A stretch of 64,000 bases of DNA, taken from positions 1,550,001-1,614,000 of the forward strand of contig JABYQQ010000005.1 in NCBI GenBank assembly GCA_022605405.1, given 5' to 3'. Below the pieces are notes generated by a model. That model searched no databases and was not told where the DNA came from. It saw only the letters and a list, made by a program, of their open reading frames with translations. Of the stretch, positions 26,182 to 38,085 are shown piece by piece; the stretch's first letter is position 1; every line of letters begins with the position of its first letter. Position numbers and translations under genes: made by a program. Source of the DNA: Earliella scabrosa. Lineage: Eukaryota > Basidiomycota > Agaricomycetes > Polyporales > Polyporaceae.

Positions 26182-26964
26182 ATGTCCTCCTCCCGGACTT
26201 CCACTGTCCTCACCGTGGCCGCGGTCACGGTGCTCGGTGGTCTGTTTGCATACGCTGTGTATTTTGACTACAAACGGCGCAACGACAGCGAGTTCCGCAA
26301 GAAATTGCGTACGTCGTTCACTTCACCACTCTATGACGCGTTCCCGAGGCTCATCTATGCTCGCATACAGGGAAGGACAAGAAGAAGGTCACCAAGCAGA
26401 CGCAACAGGCTGAAGCTGCTGCAACTGCCGCCTCTGTCATTGGCGCCGCGGAAATCAAGTCTGCTCTCCTCAAGCTCCGGGAGGAGGAGCTGCCACCGAG
26501 TCCGGATGAGAAGGAGGGTTACTTCATGATGCAAGTCCAGGTTGGTGACCAATTGGTTCAGAAGGGTACGTTGTCATTTCGTGGAACAATATGAAGAGAC
26601 CCATGCTCAGCATCGCAATGTCAGGCCCTGCCTTCCACCTTCCTGCTGCGATGGCGTTCTTCCGGGCACTCAGGGTGTACCCATCCCCTGTGGAGTTCAT
26701 TATGATGCTTCAGAGCACCCTGCCTGAGCCAGTCTTCAAGGTGCGTCTGTCCGCCACCGAAGTCCTACTCATACTGATTTCGAGGGATAGATTTTCATGG
26801 AGTTGGTTAATGCGGATGTGAGTGTCCCTCAGAGCTCGGAAAAGCGGAGTGAGGAGCCTGCAGAAGAGGTGGAGACAAGTCCGACGCGCTCGGGTCCTCC
26901 ATCTGAGACGTCTTCACAAGAGTGGGACAGACTCACGGACCCGGGTAGCCAGACGGCACCATGA
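26182..26964 (+). CDS. TOM20: Mitochondrial import receptor subunit Tom20
   Basis: Outer-membrane receptor for presequences in the TOM complex. MSSSRTSTVLTVAAVTVLGG begins the single N-terminal membrane anchor (residues about 8-28), followed by a basic YFDYKRRND stretch facing the cytosol. Exon 2 gives a charged Lys/Gln/Ala linker and EELPPSPDEKEGYFMMQVQ. Splicing joins LVQK to GPAFHLPAAMAFFRALRVYP, the TPR-like presequence-binding core, then SPVEFIMMLQSTLPEPVFK and IFMELVNADV. The C-terminal tail is acidic and serine-rich and ends DPGSQTAP-stop. Introns are short with GTACGT donors. Length (about 190 residues) matches fungal Tom20. Only 100 bp separate its stop from the next start. Confidence 0.94.
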
Positions 26965-27064
26965 AGCTCAGAGCGGTTCTAGCACGAGGTTCTATATGAC
27001 GCTGCACGCTACCCTTCCGCCCCTTGCTTTGCTTGTGCTTTGCCAACGACCTTCTCTAATATAC

Positions 27065-28571
27065 ATGTTCTCCCCTCTCTATCGCCGCTCGTTTGAAGGT
27101 TGCGTCTCGTGTCGAAGGTGAGCTTCAGTCCCGCACGCATAGCCACAGTAACGTAGCTGAGTACCGTCGATGGTGTTGAACTTTGTCAGGTTATTATGAC
27201 TACTTCCCGCCGAAGAGGATGAATGTATCTGTCCAGCACAAGGGAACGGGTCAAGCCAACCAAGCCACCAAGAAGATCCTTGTCGCTGAGAAGGACTTTG
27301 CCGTGGGCGAGACCATTTACAGGGTGTGTCTATGGCGTATCTGCTCAAATATGTTTGGTGATGCTGAGTTCCACGCAGGAACGACCCGTGGTCGTCGCTC
27401 TCGACCCCGACCTCGAGACCAAAGGCACTCACTGCGCATACTGTTTCCGCGCCATCCCAGAGGGAACCGCCGTCGTCACCGAGAATGACAAGCTCGGTGC
27501 TGCCTACTGCTCCAAGGACTGCCAAGTCAAGGGCAACTACTCCTGGCACAACCTGTACTTCGGAAGCGAGCCCGTCCTGCCTCCAGACCTGGACCAGGGC
27601 GGTGGCGTTGGGTCTCTCACCGCTGAAGCCCGCAATACGGCACAGAACGCGTATGTGGAGTGGCGGAAGGCCAAGTCTAAACAGGCGAACATTCTCGCTG
27701 CACGGTTCATCGCGAAGCAGGTCGCACTCGAGACGCAGAAGATGAGCAAGGACAAGGCAGGTCCCCTCGGGAACGAGATTGCACAGCTGGCGGATGGCAA
27801 GGACCTCTACGGCATCCAGGACCATATGGAGCGTCTCCGTTTCGTCGACGGCCACGTCACGGACGAGGAGGTCAAGGTCCTGCGCGATGTGCTCGGTGCT
27901 GCGTTGCCCGGTCTTGAGGATTCCATTGTGGAGGAGCGCCATGCCGTTTTGGTGGGTAAGATGGCGTACAACGCAATTGGTGTGTGCCCCAACGGCGGCA
28001 GGGAGGACCGAGTGCGTACCGCCCCTTCTCGGCGCTAAGTCTGTTAACCAAGTCCCGTTGTAGCCCGCCCCTACAGAACGCCCTGAAGACCAAGAGAGGA
28101 CGCGCACACCTCACGGAACCTCCCGCCAGGTCGGAAGCGGTCTCTACCTTGTCTCGTCATACGTAAGTTATATCGTGTTCCTGCATCACTCACATCTACA
28201 TCTCACTCACTACCTACACCATCCAGCTTTCACATTCCTGCGACCCCTCCGCCCGGATCTCCTTTAGCGACGGCACGAACGAGCTCGAGCTCGTTGCCAC
28301 GCGGCCCATCAAGAAGGGCGACGAGCTCACAATCGCCTGGGTCGACGTCACCCAGCACACGGACGAGACCTCGGAGCAGGCCCGGCGGCGGCGACGCGTC
28401 GAGCTCGCGCGCGGCTGGAAGTTCAAGTGCGAGTGCGAGCGCTGCGTGTCCGAGGTCGTGCAGGACCTCGAGAAGGAGGACGCGGAGATCGGCGTATCGA
28501 AGGACCAGTCGCAGGTGGAGGACGTCATGCGGCACGAACGCCTCCCTGGGGACGCGATGGGTCCCGACTAG
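27065..28571 (+). CDS. SET-domain (SMYD-like) protein lysine methyltransferase
   Basis: SET protein with an inserted MYND-like zinc region. I place the start at 27065 (MFSPLSIAARLKVASRVEG), because splicing out 27120-27188 or so joins it in frame to YYDYFPPKRMNV, the head of the SET fold. Then come KILVAEKDFAVGETIYR, a CAYCFRAIPEG...AAYCSKDCQ cysteine set typical of MYND-type insertions, and a long helical insert. An exon ending GSGLYLVSSY joins LSHSCDPSARISF (the usual NHSC site, here SHSC) and IKKGDELTIAWVDV. The post-SET part has FKCECERC. It ends GDAMGPD-stop. It is probably an S-adenosylmethionine-dependent lysine methyltransferase; the target is unknown. It follows Tom20 on the same strand so closely that gene callers could fuse them. 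The start is less certain than the rest. Confidence 0.82.
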
Positions 28572-29159
28572 ATTCCTTCCTTCGTCTCGCACCTGCGTGA
28601 GGAAGGAGTTTTAGAGACTGCGGCCCGCGAGGACGGACTGTCGCGCCCGCCTACACATACGGTAGTACACAAAAGTTGCATTAGATAGATATAGTCTACG
28701 TAATCACTTTGAACATCGAACACTCTGCTCGCTCTCGATGGAGAATGCGCGTGTTGAGACGGTACAGAGGTAGGTAAATATTGTTGGGGCACAATGTCGC
28801 GATGACCGACCGTACGTGGCAAGAAGACAGGTTAACGTTAATAAGTGAAAACTTCGGACGATGCGGGGTGGGGTGAGAATATGAACTTCGACTCGTTCGT
28901 ATGCGCGCAAGCGGTACACGTAGCGGGGTAAGAATACAGGGTATGTACAGAGCAGGTGTGACAGCGGGAAAATACAGAGCGTCGACATCGGGGACAGTGG
29001 GGTGTGAGGGGGCAGCGAGAGATGTAGCGCTACGACTCGAGGCGAGACTACTATTGCAAGAATACAAACAACTGCCGGCGCAGTGGAGGCGATTACAACA
29101 ATACTAAGATAGATGTCGTGTCGTCGTCAGCGGTGTTCGTTGGGCTAGTATTGTAGTGA
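28572..29159. other. Convergent intergenic region, SET gene / unknown gene
   Basis: This stretch contains the 3' flanks of two convergent genes. AT-rich spots near 28680-28690 could serve 3'-end formation. No gene was recognised. Confidence 0.5.
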
Positions 29160-32151
29160 TCAGGCCAGACTTCTCCACATGCCTATCGGGAGAGTCAGGA
29201 CGAGAGTGGAAGATGTAGAGGGAGAGGACGCACCAGCTGCTGGCATCTCGTTGCGCGCCTTCAAAATCTTCAACGCTCGCTGGCGAGCCTTGCCTCCCGT
29301 CTCGGGGTCACTCTCAACGTCCTCTTCATCATCGTAGTCGTCCGCAGTGAAGGCGAAAGCTCCAGGATCGACAGGACGGACCCTGTCGCGCTCAGCATAA
29401 GAAGCGCGTCGCACGGAGGAAGACGTTGTGTTGTTCCTCAGTGCGGGGACAAGCATCCCTGGGCGATCAGACAGGGACGTCTTCGGCTGGTACGGAGGTA
29501 TGCCAAACTTCTGCCTATGCTGGTTGAGCGGCCCGATAGGAATAGGAAGAGACTGCGCGATAGGGTGCTCTTGGTCGTTGCCATTCGCCCACCGGTCATC
29601 TAAAGGGCGATGAGCATGTGGCCAGCCGACGGACAATGGACAACCCACCTTCGGGATCGTCGTCATCAGTCACGTCGCTATCCGGCACACCGTTGAAGTG
29701 CCGGCCGGCCTGGGGATCGAAGTCGTCCAGGACATAGCTCCCTTCCTCTGAGATAGCTTCAGGGTCGACATCGTCTGCCTTGCGCTCACGCCGACTGAGG
29801 AAGAGCTGCCAGGCCTTGCTGTTCTTCTTCCAGGCGCTACGATGACTGGGGGTGCTCGCAGCGACGAGCCTAAGGATCTCTGCCTCGTGTGGGTCGAGGG
29901 GTTCCGACTGTTGGCGCTCCGGTGCGATCTCAATTGGGCTCTCGACGACGTCTGCCCGACGCTGTGCCTCCACCGCGACCAAAGACTCGCGGAGAGCTTT
30001 GCTTCGCTCGGCAGTCTCGAGACTGGGCGGCGTCGGATTCCGTTGCGGCGGCGGACGCATGGCGGACGGGGCCGGCAACGACGCGGGGCGTAACGCGGAC
30101 AACTGAGGTGGCAAGCCGGAACCGCTGGAAGAACGACTGTGAGAGGGTCTCGATGGTGCCCGGACCCGTTCTGCGGAGGGGGCTAGAGGCTTCGGCTGTT
30201 CCGTCTGAGCTTCGATGCGGGTACTCGCGGAATGCTCGGACTCGTTGTCCATGTCAAAGATAGCATCTGAGCACCATGCATAAGCTACCACGTCCTCTTC
30301 GTGGGTGACAGAATGCACCAACCTTCGTTGACCTCCGATGGAGTGGGCTGCTCAGAGCTGACCTCTCCCTCGTCCTTGATGATGGCGACCTCTGGCTGAA
30401 CATCGAACGTCACCTTTCTCTTTCCCTTACCGCCGCCCTCCTGGTGCTCATCGGTGGTGCTCTCCTTGGCCTTGTCCTTCGGCGACGGCGACTGCTCCTT
30501 CGTGGAGGAGTGCTTGATGGCACTTCGCTGCACCTTAGGAGACCGGTTGACACGCGCGGCGGTCGAAGAACTGCCTTCGGCAGGAGCACGGGAGCCAGAC
30601 GCGACCGGGGGCGATGCAATCTCAGCTTCTGCTTCCAATCGCTGTTGTTCCATCTGCGCTTCGAGGTCCAAGACATAACGGAAGCTGGTGGCAATGTCCT
30701 TCGACTCATCCATCTCGCGTCGCCGGTGAGCCTCCCGTATGCTAGTCTCCGCGTCGATGCTAACTGCGGCAGTTCGCGACGAAGCGGTTGAAGGCGAATG
30801 GACCCGGGTTGCACTGGATCTACCAGGAGAGGACCTGCCACGATCCGACGCGGGCGAGCCGGCCGAGACACGGGAGGGTGACGCATTGCCGTTTCCATTC
30901 ACTTGGGACTGTGCACCAGGGTAGTGCATACCAGTGGTCTTGAGTGAAGCGGAAAGCGCAGACTGCAAGGCAGGTCGAGTAGGCGAACTCCTCGTCGACT
31001 GACTCGGAGTGGGAACGAAGTTAGTGATTCGCACAGATCCGGAAGTGCCCTGCGCGGGGGAACTGGCGCTTCGTGCATGTCCGGACACGCTCCCGCGACG
31101 TCTTACAGGCAAACTGGCCTTCCCAGAACCCCCGGTCTGCTCATGAAGCTTGAGGCTGTCCCTGAAGCGGCTCCAGACCAGGGTGACTTCCTGCCTCAGT
31201 GCGGCTTCCGCTTGACGGAGCTCAGCCACCTTCCGCTCTGTCGCTTGCGCTAGGTACTCTTCCGCTTCATCCCTGAGCTTCTGAGACTGCTCGGTCGCGA
31301 CGGCGGAGAAATGTGAGAAGACGACGTGAGACGGGGTGAATGGCGGCGGGAGGAAGAGCGGGGGCAATTCGGGAAGATGCTTCTTCCCCTGTTCGGAAGG
31401 TCCCCGAGGGTTCGCGACTTCAGGCTCGTCATCCGAAGGTTGCGCGGTGGCGGCGGGTGGCGTGCCGCCGGGCAAGACGAGGAGAAAGAGCTTCGAGTAC
31501 ATGGGAGACACCTCTGCTTGGGCAATTTCGTCGTCCGTCTGTGGAGGCGAATAAGTCAATGGCGTTCCGGGAATAACACGGCGTCAATGACTGTGGCTAC
31601 ACGTAACACCGCACGGGACGGACCTCGCGCGGGGAGGTCGAGACGATGCACCGAGACGGTGTGCGTCGAGCGGGAGAGCAGAAGAAGGGGACGACTCACC
31701 AGACATCCTTGGTAGACCTCGATCCAACCGGTGGAACTCTTGCACATTTCTTTCTCCACCCAATCGTCCGTGGGGAGCACCGGGCCCTCCTCATTGCTGA
31801 GATCCGGCGTGATGCGTTGCGCGACGCGGTAGGTGAGGACCCCGCATACAAGACAGGTGACGGTCGTATACCGAGTCAATTCCGCGGTGGGCGAACTGGA
31901 GTCTGGAATGGCCTTGCTACGGCTCCTGAGCGTTACCTCGGTATGCGCCTGTATTAATCACAATTCATCAGCTGCTATCGGACAAAGGAATGGACAAGAC
32001 GTCGTACGATGCGTATACCCTCCTCACCGACATAGACGGCGTAAAAACCAGCTTCGACCTGTGGTGGGGCGTCTTGGGAGGGCTGACCGCGTATGCGGAT
32101 GTTCAGACATTTGCACGCGAGATGGGTGGGGGTATGGCCATTGGCGACCAT
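29160..32151 (-). CDS. Low-complexity protein of unknown function with N-terminal cysteine pairs
   Basis: I do not recognise a named family. The protein (roughly 850 residues) starts MVANGHTPTHLACKCLNIRI; a second exon gives TVTCLVCGVLTYRVAQRI. CxC and CxxC could together form a small zinc-binding fold at the N-terminus. A hydrophobic patch (YSKLFLLVLPGG) and a heptad-like helix follow (EQSQKLRDEAEEYLAQATER...QAEAALRQEVTLVW). The remainder is a long serine/proline/arginine-rich, probably disordered region. Recognisable islands are SIREAHRRREMDESKDIATS, DPEAISEEGSYVLDDFDPQAG with HFNGVPDSDV, and the end RQRALKILKAR...GMWRSLA-stop. Reading frames are long and uninterrupted over 1.2 kb (30285-31559), so it is a real gene. 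A regulatory or scaffold role is possible but not shown. A start at 32184 is an alternative. Confidence 0.75.
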
Positions 32152-32786
32152 AGCATCAAGGGAGGTGGTGGTTGAGCAGGGCAAGGCGAATCACAGGCTC
32201 GGGGTGGAGGAGTATGTGGGCAGGAAAGAAGCAGGAGCGGCGGCAGTTGACGCAAGGAGAGACTTGGACGGAGATGAGACACAACTGGGAGGCGGTGGCT
32301 GCAGTCACCCACAGTCAGTGAACATCGGAGCGCCAATTTTTTTCCACGACCCCGGCTTCGGACCGAAGCGCCGGCATGCCTGCGATCGCCCGCTTGGCTG
32401 CGAGTCGCGTCCGTGCGGCGCACTGAGCACAATCATCTGCCTCTCGTCCCCTCCGACCCTGCCACGCTCCCCGCCAGCAGCGCGGTCAGCTGAGGGACAC
32501 AGACAACGCCCGCCCGCGGCAATCTCTCTCCACGGCCGGCCGCACGCGCGTCCGCCTCCAGATCACCGACCAGCACCCTCCCATCCTTCTCGCACATTGC
32601 AACCGACCCCATTCGTCGTCCGGTCCATCCGATCTATCATCATTCTCCGTAACCCAAGGACACGCATGCCATATCTGCCACTCAAGCTCTCAAAAATACG
32701 CCTGATCAGGCCTGCTCCGGCCGAGATAGCATTCCTCCTCGCCCCCGACCCCAGACTTCCCCAGACGATACGCCTCACCCGAGACG
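32152..32786. other. Intergenic: unknown gene 5' flank, CLPTM1 3' flank
   Basis: A 635-bp gap between two minus-strand genes. A T-run at 32337-32343 is the only marked feature. It must contain the promoter of the unknown gene. Nothing else was supported. Confidence 0.45.
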
Positions 32787-35663
32787 TCACCGGTTCTTCT
32801 TCGACTCCGTCTTCTCCTTGCCCTCGGCCGCATCCACGTCCTTCGCCATCACCTGACCGTACTCGTTCACCCGGTTGGGGTCCACACGGTATATCCACCG
32901 CTGCAACAAGCAGTCAGTTGAACACGCCGCTCCACCTCACGCAGGCTCAGGGACGCACCTGGTAGAGGAACACTAGGAATACAACATCGTCACGGAAACA
33001 TGCCAGCCGGTGCAGAATGGGCATCTTGATACAGAAGCTACAAAGGAACATGAGCGCTTCGGAGGACCGAACCTTCCGTAGACCACGTACGCAAATAGAT
33101 CATCGACCACCTAATGGCCACCGGCTAGGTCAGCGACACACCGTGCAGCAACGAGGAAGGACCTCACCGTCGACAGCGTCTTGTACACCATGGCCTTCAT
33201 CGGCATGTGCGCCACGCTCTTCAGCTTGTAGTTGATGATCAGTTGCGGGATGAGTTGAGCCTACGTAAACGCCGCCGTCCATCCTCAGCACCGGTCCCTC
33301 ATGGGAGATGGAAGCCTCCACTTACGAAACCGAACATGTAGACGAATGACGTCAGAGTTGAGATTACGAACGAATACCATCCGCGATGTGTCTCGTATAA
33401 GAGTGAGTACACCGTGTAGGCCGCGAGGCAAGGAATGGTGAAGTAGGAAACGATCCGGAATGCGAGCTTGTCGTATCTGTGGCCTTGTCAGCAGCAGAAT
33501 GACTAGGCATGGAGCAGAGGCTTACTCCTGGGTCTTCTTCTCGTCCTCACTCAGGACATGTTTGTCTGTGGAGAAGAAGTTCAGTTGTCACCGCATGGTG
33601 ATGACCTTCCAAACCGACCTTTGACCACGATTCCGTAGGGCAGCAGCGACCCAGGTGGGGAAGGGGCAATGCTGATGTCTACCGCTTTGGTGATCTGTTC
33701 GCAGTGTCAACGCTGACCAGACCATGAATCATTCTCAGCCGACCGCCTACCTTCCATGCTTCAATCACGACACCGATACCTGAGCCCATTAGGATCATCC
33801 AGCTAGTTTGTTCGTTATTGTCGATCAAGTAGAGTAGGATTATGATTTGCACGAAGACGTTGGTAACGATCTGTCGATGTCAACATGTCAGCGATATACT
33901 CGTGCATGTTATTCTCGAGGACCAGACGAACAGTTCTGCGAAACACGTCAGTAAGACTGTTCGGCGAAAAGGAAGGGAGGGCTGCGTACCTAACGGAAAC
34001 ACCAACGAGCTCCTGCTTCTGCCTCCAGTGAGACACGTCGGAGCTGAATGCAAGGAACTCAAACCTGATCTCACGATTAGTAACCCGTTCTCTGCGTGAA
34101 TCAAGTCGCAATACTCACACAACGTGCAACACGCTGACCAAGGCCGTCAAACCGAGGAAGTACGGGTTGGTCTCTACCAGCATCCGCTTGACCTCGTCGA
34201 GTTCCGAGACAGCGTTACCACCTTGTTGTTTCGCAGCGTCGGCGAAGCTCTGCGTCAATGCAGCAAAGACGGTGAACTTCCAGTAGGACATCGGCTGGAA
34301 CTCGATCTGCAGAGGCAGAGTCGGCGTGGTCGAGTTTATCTCGAGGTATTGAGAGCGGAGGTGCCAGAACTCGTTGGGGAAGATGATAGGCTTGTAGTAC
34401 GGTCGTCCGGTTGCATCACGCTCGGGGATGAGGTTAACATCTGCGCAAGATACGTTTCGTCAGCTTGGCAGCGTACTCTCGGGATCGCAGCCCTCACATC
34501 GCGCAACAGCAGGCTGAACCTGCTGGAGGGGAATCATCGGATTGTCGGATATGAGAGCAAGTGTGAGGTTCTAGAGATTCCGGTGAGCGTCGTGTGTCTG
34601 AGCCCAAGGAGTGGGGAAGCGCTCTACATTATGCCAGTGAGATACGATGACGTCGCCTTCCTGAATGTCTCTACGTGAGCGTATAATACCAGGACAGAAA
34701 CAGGCTCACTCACCTCCTCAGTCTCTTCCGTCGTGTCGTCGGCAGAACTGCTCAAGAGGTTCTTCTCCTTGCGAATCTTGGTTTTGGGCAGGTACTTGGT
34801 CAACACTGGGATAAGGTGAGGCGTTATCCCTCGCCTCGAATCGTCCAATTCACGTACGCGTCCGGGTGTGGTGTACAGCACGGGGGTCAAACTTGCCATC
34901 CGAGGGGTCGGGGCTCGCGCCATCTCGCACCAGGAAAACGTCGGCCCAAAGCGATCCATTGTTTTGCACGCTCTACCGTACACGCACATCGAGTTGACAC
35001 AACCGCAACGACCCAAGAACCAAATAAACGCACCGTAGGGAGGTTGACCGTGAAGTCCGCGACCCGCTTCTCGTTCCAATCCCCAAACGTGATGTTCGTC
35101 CACACCAGGCTCGGGAGGTCCGCGTCCTTGTCCTTCCTGTAACCCGAGGTCCACTTGCTAGAGAAGACGTCGCCTGTCGGAGACGTTGAGAGGTGTACAT
35201 GCATCGCAAGCGGGAGCCCGAGGGGCCATGCCGGGGCAGCATGCGTGGGGATAGCCTGCGCATTGGCTCCTTCGCCTGCTTGGGCCTGTGGTACGGAACC
35301 TTGTGGGGACCCCGGCTCCTGCTGTTGCTGCTTGTTCCCGCCCAAGAACCTGGTGGCTAGAGTCGAAGGAGAAGTGCCCAAAAGGAGGTGTCAGAAGGCG
35401 CGACACTGGCGCGAGAGTAGTTGATACGGCGCACCTAGCTGCGTGACGGCATAGAACAGGATGATTTGCTAGGACCGCGCACATGTCAGCGAGCTTTTCG
35501 ACACCGCCCAAGCAGCAGTAGAGCCGAGCCCGAGATGCCCTGTACTCGGCCGCGGAGTATGACCAGTACTCACCCGCACGACGGACCAAACCTTGCTCCC
35601 TGTCGATTCCTCCTCAGCCCCAGCATTCGCTGGCGCAGCTTGTGCAGGTGCGTTGTTCGGCAT
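32787..35663 (-). CDS. CLPTM1-family multi-pass membrane protein
   Basis: Homologue of cleft lip and palate transmembrane protein 1, an ER/Golgi membrane protein. It starts MPNNAPAQAAPANAGAEEES, then a membrane segment ending IILFYAVTQLATRFLGGNK. The lumenal domain carries SGYRKDKDADLPSLVWTNIT and VADFTVNLPT. After KTKIRKEKNLLSSSADDTTE come the ligand-like beta domain and several membrane spans. The C-terminal core is the most family-specific part: LIINYKLKSVAHMPMKAMVY, KTLSTVVDDLFAYV, then RWIYRVDPNRVNEYGQV and a lysine-rich tail ending ESKKNR-stop. More than ten short introns interrupt it. In animals CLPTM1 restrains receptor forward traffic; the fungal role is unknown. Confidence 0.92.
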
Positions 35664-36226
35664 TGCTATTCAGCACTGCCTGGAAGATCTCCGGGTCAGG
35701 TCGCGGTGTTTCCAATGCTGATGGAGGTAACCAGAGCGCACCGCCAGCAAGACGCAAGAGAGCAATGGTCAGCGAGGCAGTTCAGCTGTGGTGCACAGGA
35801 GCAAAGCTTGCCTGCCGCGGCGCTTGACGCGACGCGTCCATCTCATTAGCGCCCACATCACGGCCCGCTATAGGGACCGTTCAATGGGGCAAGAGAGTCC
35901 TGTGAACGTTGGAAATCCGAGTTCGCCATGCTTCAAGGTCTCAGGGATGGAGATATTCAAGTCTTGACACAACGGATGCCAAGCATAGAGATAGAGTCTT
36001 CACACAACTCAACGATTTATCGAATTTCTTCGTGCCCGAGTCAGCATGTAAAGTTGAGCGTACCGAGGGTTCCAGGCTTCAAGTGGTCGGGCGAACCGGA
36101 GCGAAGTAATACGTACAGTAGGCGGTATGCAGAAGAGAGGAAAAGAAGCACTGTCACATAGAACGTGCGAATGCTGAACATCAATGAATCTGACAAAACT
36201 ATCCCATGAGATGGGTCATCGGTCCG
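35664..36226. other. Intergenic: CLPTM1 5' flank, GST-like 3' flank
   Basis: A 563-bp stretch with the CLPTM1 promoter side at its left. I found no gene, box or repeat that I can support. Confidence 0.45.
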
Positions 36227-37565
36227 TTAGAGCTTGACACCGGTTTCGGGCTTGACAACATAGTAGAGCCTGGGGAAATGACAGTTCACACTTCCCGCAG
36301 AACCGTGCGTCTCGATTGCGACTTCCGTCTTGCTGAGGGATACTAGTCGCCCGATCGTTGGGACTTTCCCTACAAGCAGACCATGTATGAGCGAATACTC
36401 TCGATGGGAGAAACGATACACGTACCATTATCCGAGGGAGTGACTGAGACCGTCTGGTTCGATGCAACACCCAACCTGGATGCTTCCACCTCGTCGAAGC
36501 CGACAGTCTTGGGGTCCTCGAGTTCGGAAGTCGTTATGAGCTCCGCAGCTCGTTCACCAATAATATCACCCAGGACGGCCTTGTGTTCCGGGTGGGTGGC
36601 TGCGACGTACTCGGATAGGCGATGAATCCACTGTAAGCAGAGCGCAGTCACGATTACATCGGTTAATGAGTCCACCAGTCCGATGAACGGTCTCGACGTA
36701 CTGCGACGGTCGCAGGTATGGTCTTCGGGTCAAACAAGTCCTGCATGTGCCGCAGTGGCTTGAACTGTTGCATCCATTCCCAGACGTACTGGACGGAAGC
36801 ATCAGCCAAGCTTGGAGTTTCGGTATCCATGAGCCATTCGCGCCCGTCTAACAGTTGCTCTTCGACCAAGGCCTATGCCAGACTCCGGCGTTAACCTATG
36901 CGATTGCGGCGCGGATCTGAGAGGCGTGTGGACATACCAGATGAGAGGCAAGCCAGCTTTTCACTATGGGCTGGTTAGCGGCAATCTCGTCGGGATCCAC
37001 TTTCTTGCCGAACCACTATGCAAGGGCGTGGTAAACAAGCCGGCGCAGGGTGTTTCACCACAGAGGCACTGCATACCGCGCTCCGGTCCTTGAGAAAATC
37101 CGGCTTAAACTTCTGGTAAGGCAACATTTGTGAACCTAGCCCACCAAGAGTTCTGTCCGCATATGTCATCGCGAAAGCCTTGATCATGCCAGTATCCGCC
37201 TTGTTGCTGCCCTTGCGATTGGGGAACAGTGTTCCGAAACCTTCGGAAGGCGGGAAGCGCCGCTCAAGTGTGTCCGCAATGAGGCTACTATCGCAATACA
37301 CATCTCTTCCAATGGCCATAACGGGAACGAGACGATACTTGACCCCGAGGCGATCTGCGAGGTCGGGGCGAGGCAAGATCATTGGCACCTGGTGTGCCAA
37401 AGTCAGTACGAAGAGGGATAGCCTGCGGGGAACTCGGACTAATCTTACCTCCACCCGATAGTACGAGATCTTCTTGATAGCAAGAAGGTTCTTCACTTTC
37501 CGAGCTATTGGGGATGCTTCATAGCTGCCAGCTGCGTGAGACGTCGATCCGTTTGTAGTAGGCAT
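36227..37565 (-). CDS. Glutathione S-transferase-like protein
   Basis: A protein with a thioredoxin-fold GST N-terminal domain. From the ATG at 37565 (MPTTNGSTSHAAGSYEASPI) the pattern SPIARKVKNLLAIKKISYYR, then VPMILPRPDLADRLG...VPVMAIGRDVYCDSSLIADTL, gives the cis-proline (VPM) and the D-S pair that bind glutathione. The C-terminal half has helices (AFAMTYADRTLGGLGSQM; EWLMDTETPSLADASVQYVW) with an aspartate in the position of the GST N-capping box, and then a tail about 100 residues longer than a standard GST, ending YYVVKPETGVKL-stop. The catalytic Ser/Tyr is not evident, so it may be a binding or stress protein. Its start lies 186 bp from the MITE described next. Confidence 0.78.
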
Positions 37566-37750
37566 TATGGTGCTCACTGGTACAAGATGATTGGTAATTG
37601 GGATGAAAGAGGCATGTATACAGACTGAGTCTTGTCTCAACGACGCCAGGTCGGGCCTCTGAGGGGGGGAACGTCGCAGTGAAGTCGGGTAAGAACAAAT
37701 CAGCGGCGGTCCCGGCTAAGTACAGCCAATAACCCGGACGGCGGACAGTA

Positions 37751-37818
37751 GCCTCACTCAATTCTTACATTATAATTTTCGGGCGGGCGCTTTACAGAGC
37801 TCGGGGTGATTGGCGAGC
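37751..37818 (+). repeat. Left terminal inverted repeat of the MITE
   Basis: A 68-bp arm that includes an AT-rich block (ATTATAATTTT) and a GC-rich block (GGGCGGGCGCTTT). It pairs with 38018-38085. Confidence 0.85.
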
Positions 37819-38017
37819 GAGCCCCAAGCACCAGCTGCGCCCACAACTTTTGGCTTCTTCCCCTCTGTGTCCTCCTGAGCATGGCCGTGAGCTCTCTCAA
37901 TGTCAGCCGCAAAGAAATGCACTAGTGGTGCTGCATGCACAACGGGCAATAACCCACAGAGGAGGGAGCGGAGGAGGTGTTCGTGCAGGACATTCGCGAT
38001 CGCGTCCCGCCGCTTGT

Positions 38018-38085
38018 GCTCGCTAATCTTCCCGAGCTCTGCAAAGCGCCCGCCCCAAAATTATAATATCAGAATTGAGTCAGGC
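38018..38085 (-). repeat. Right terminal inverted repeat of the MITE
   Basis: A 68-bp arm, the reverse complement of 37751-37818 except for 8 substitutions. No insertions or deletions are needed for the alignment. Confidence 0.85.
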
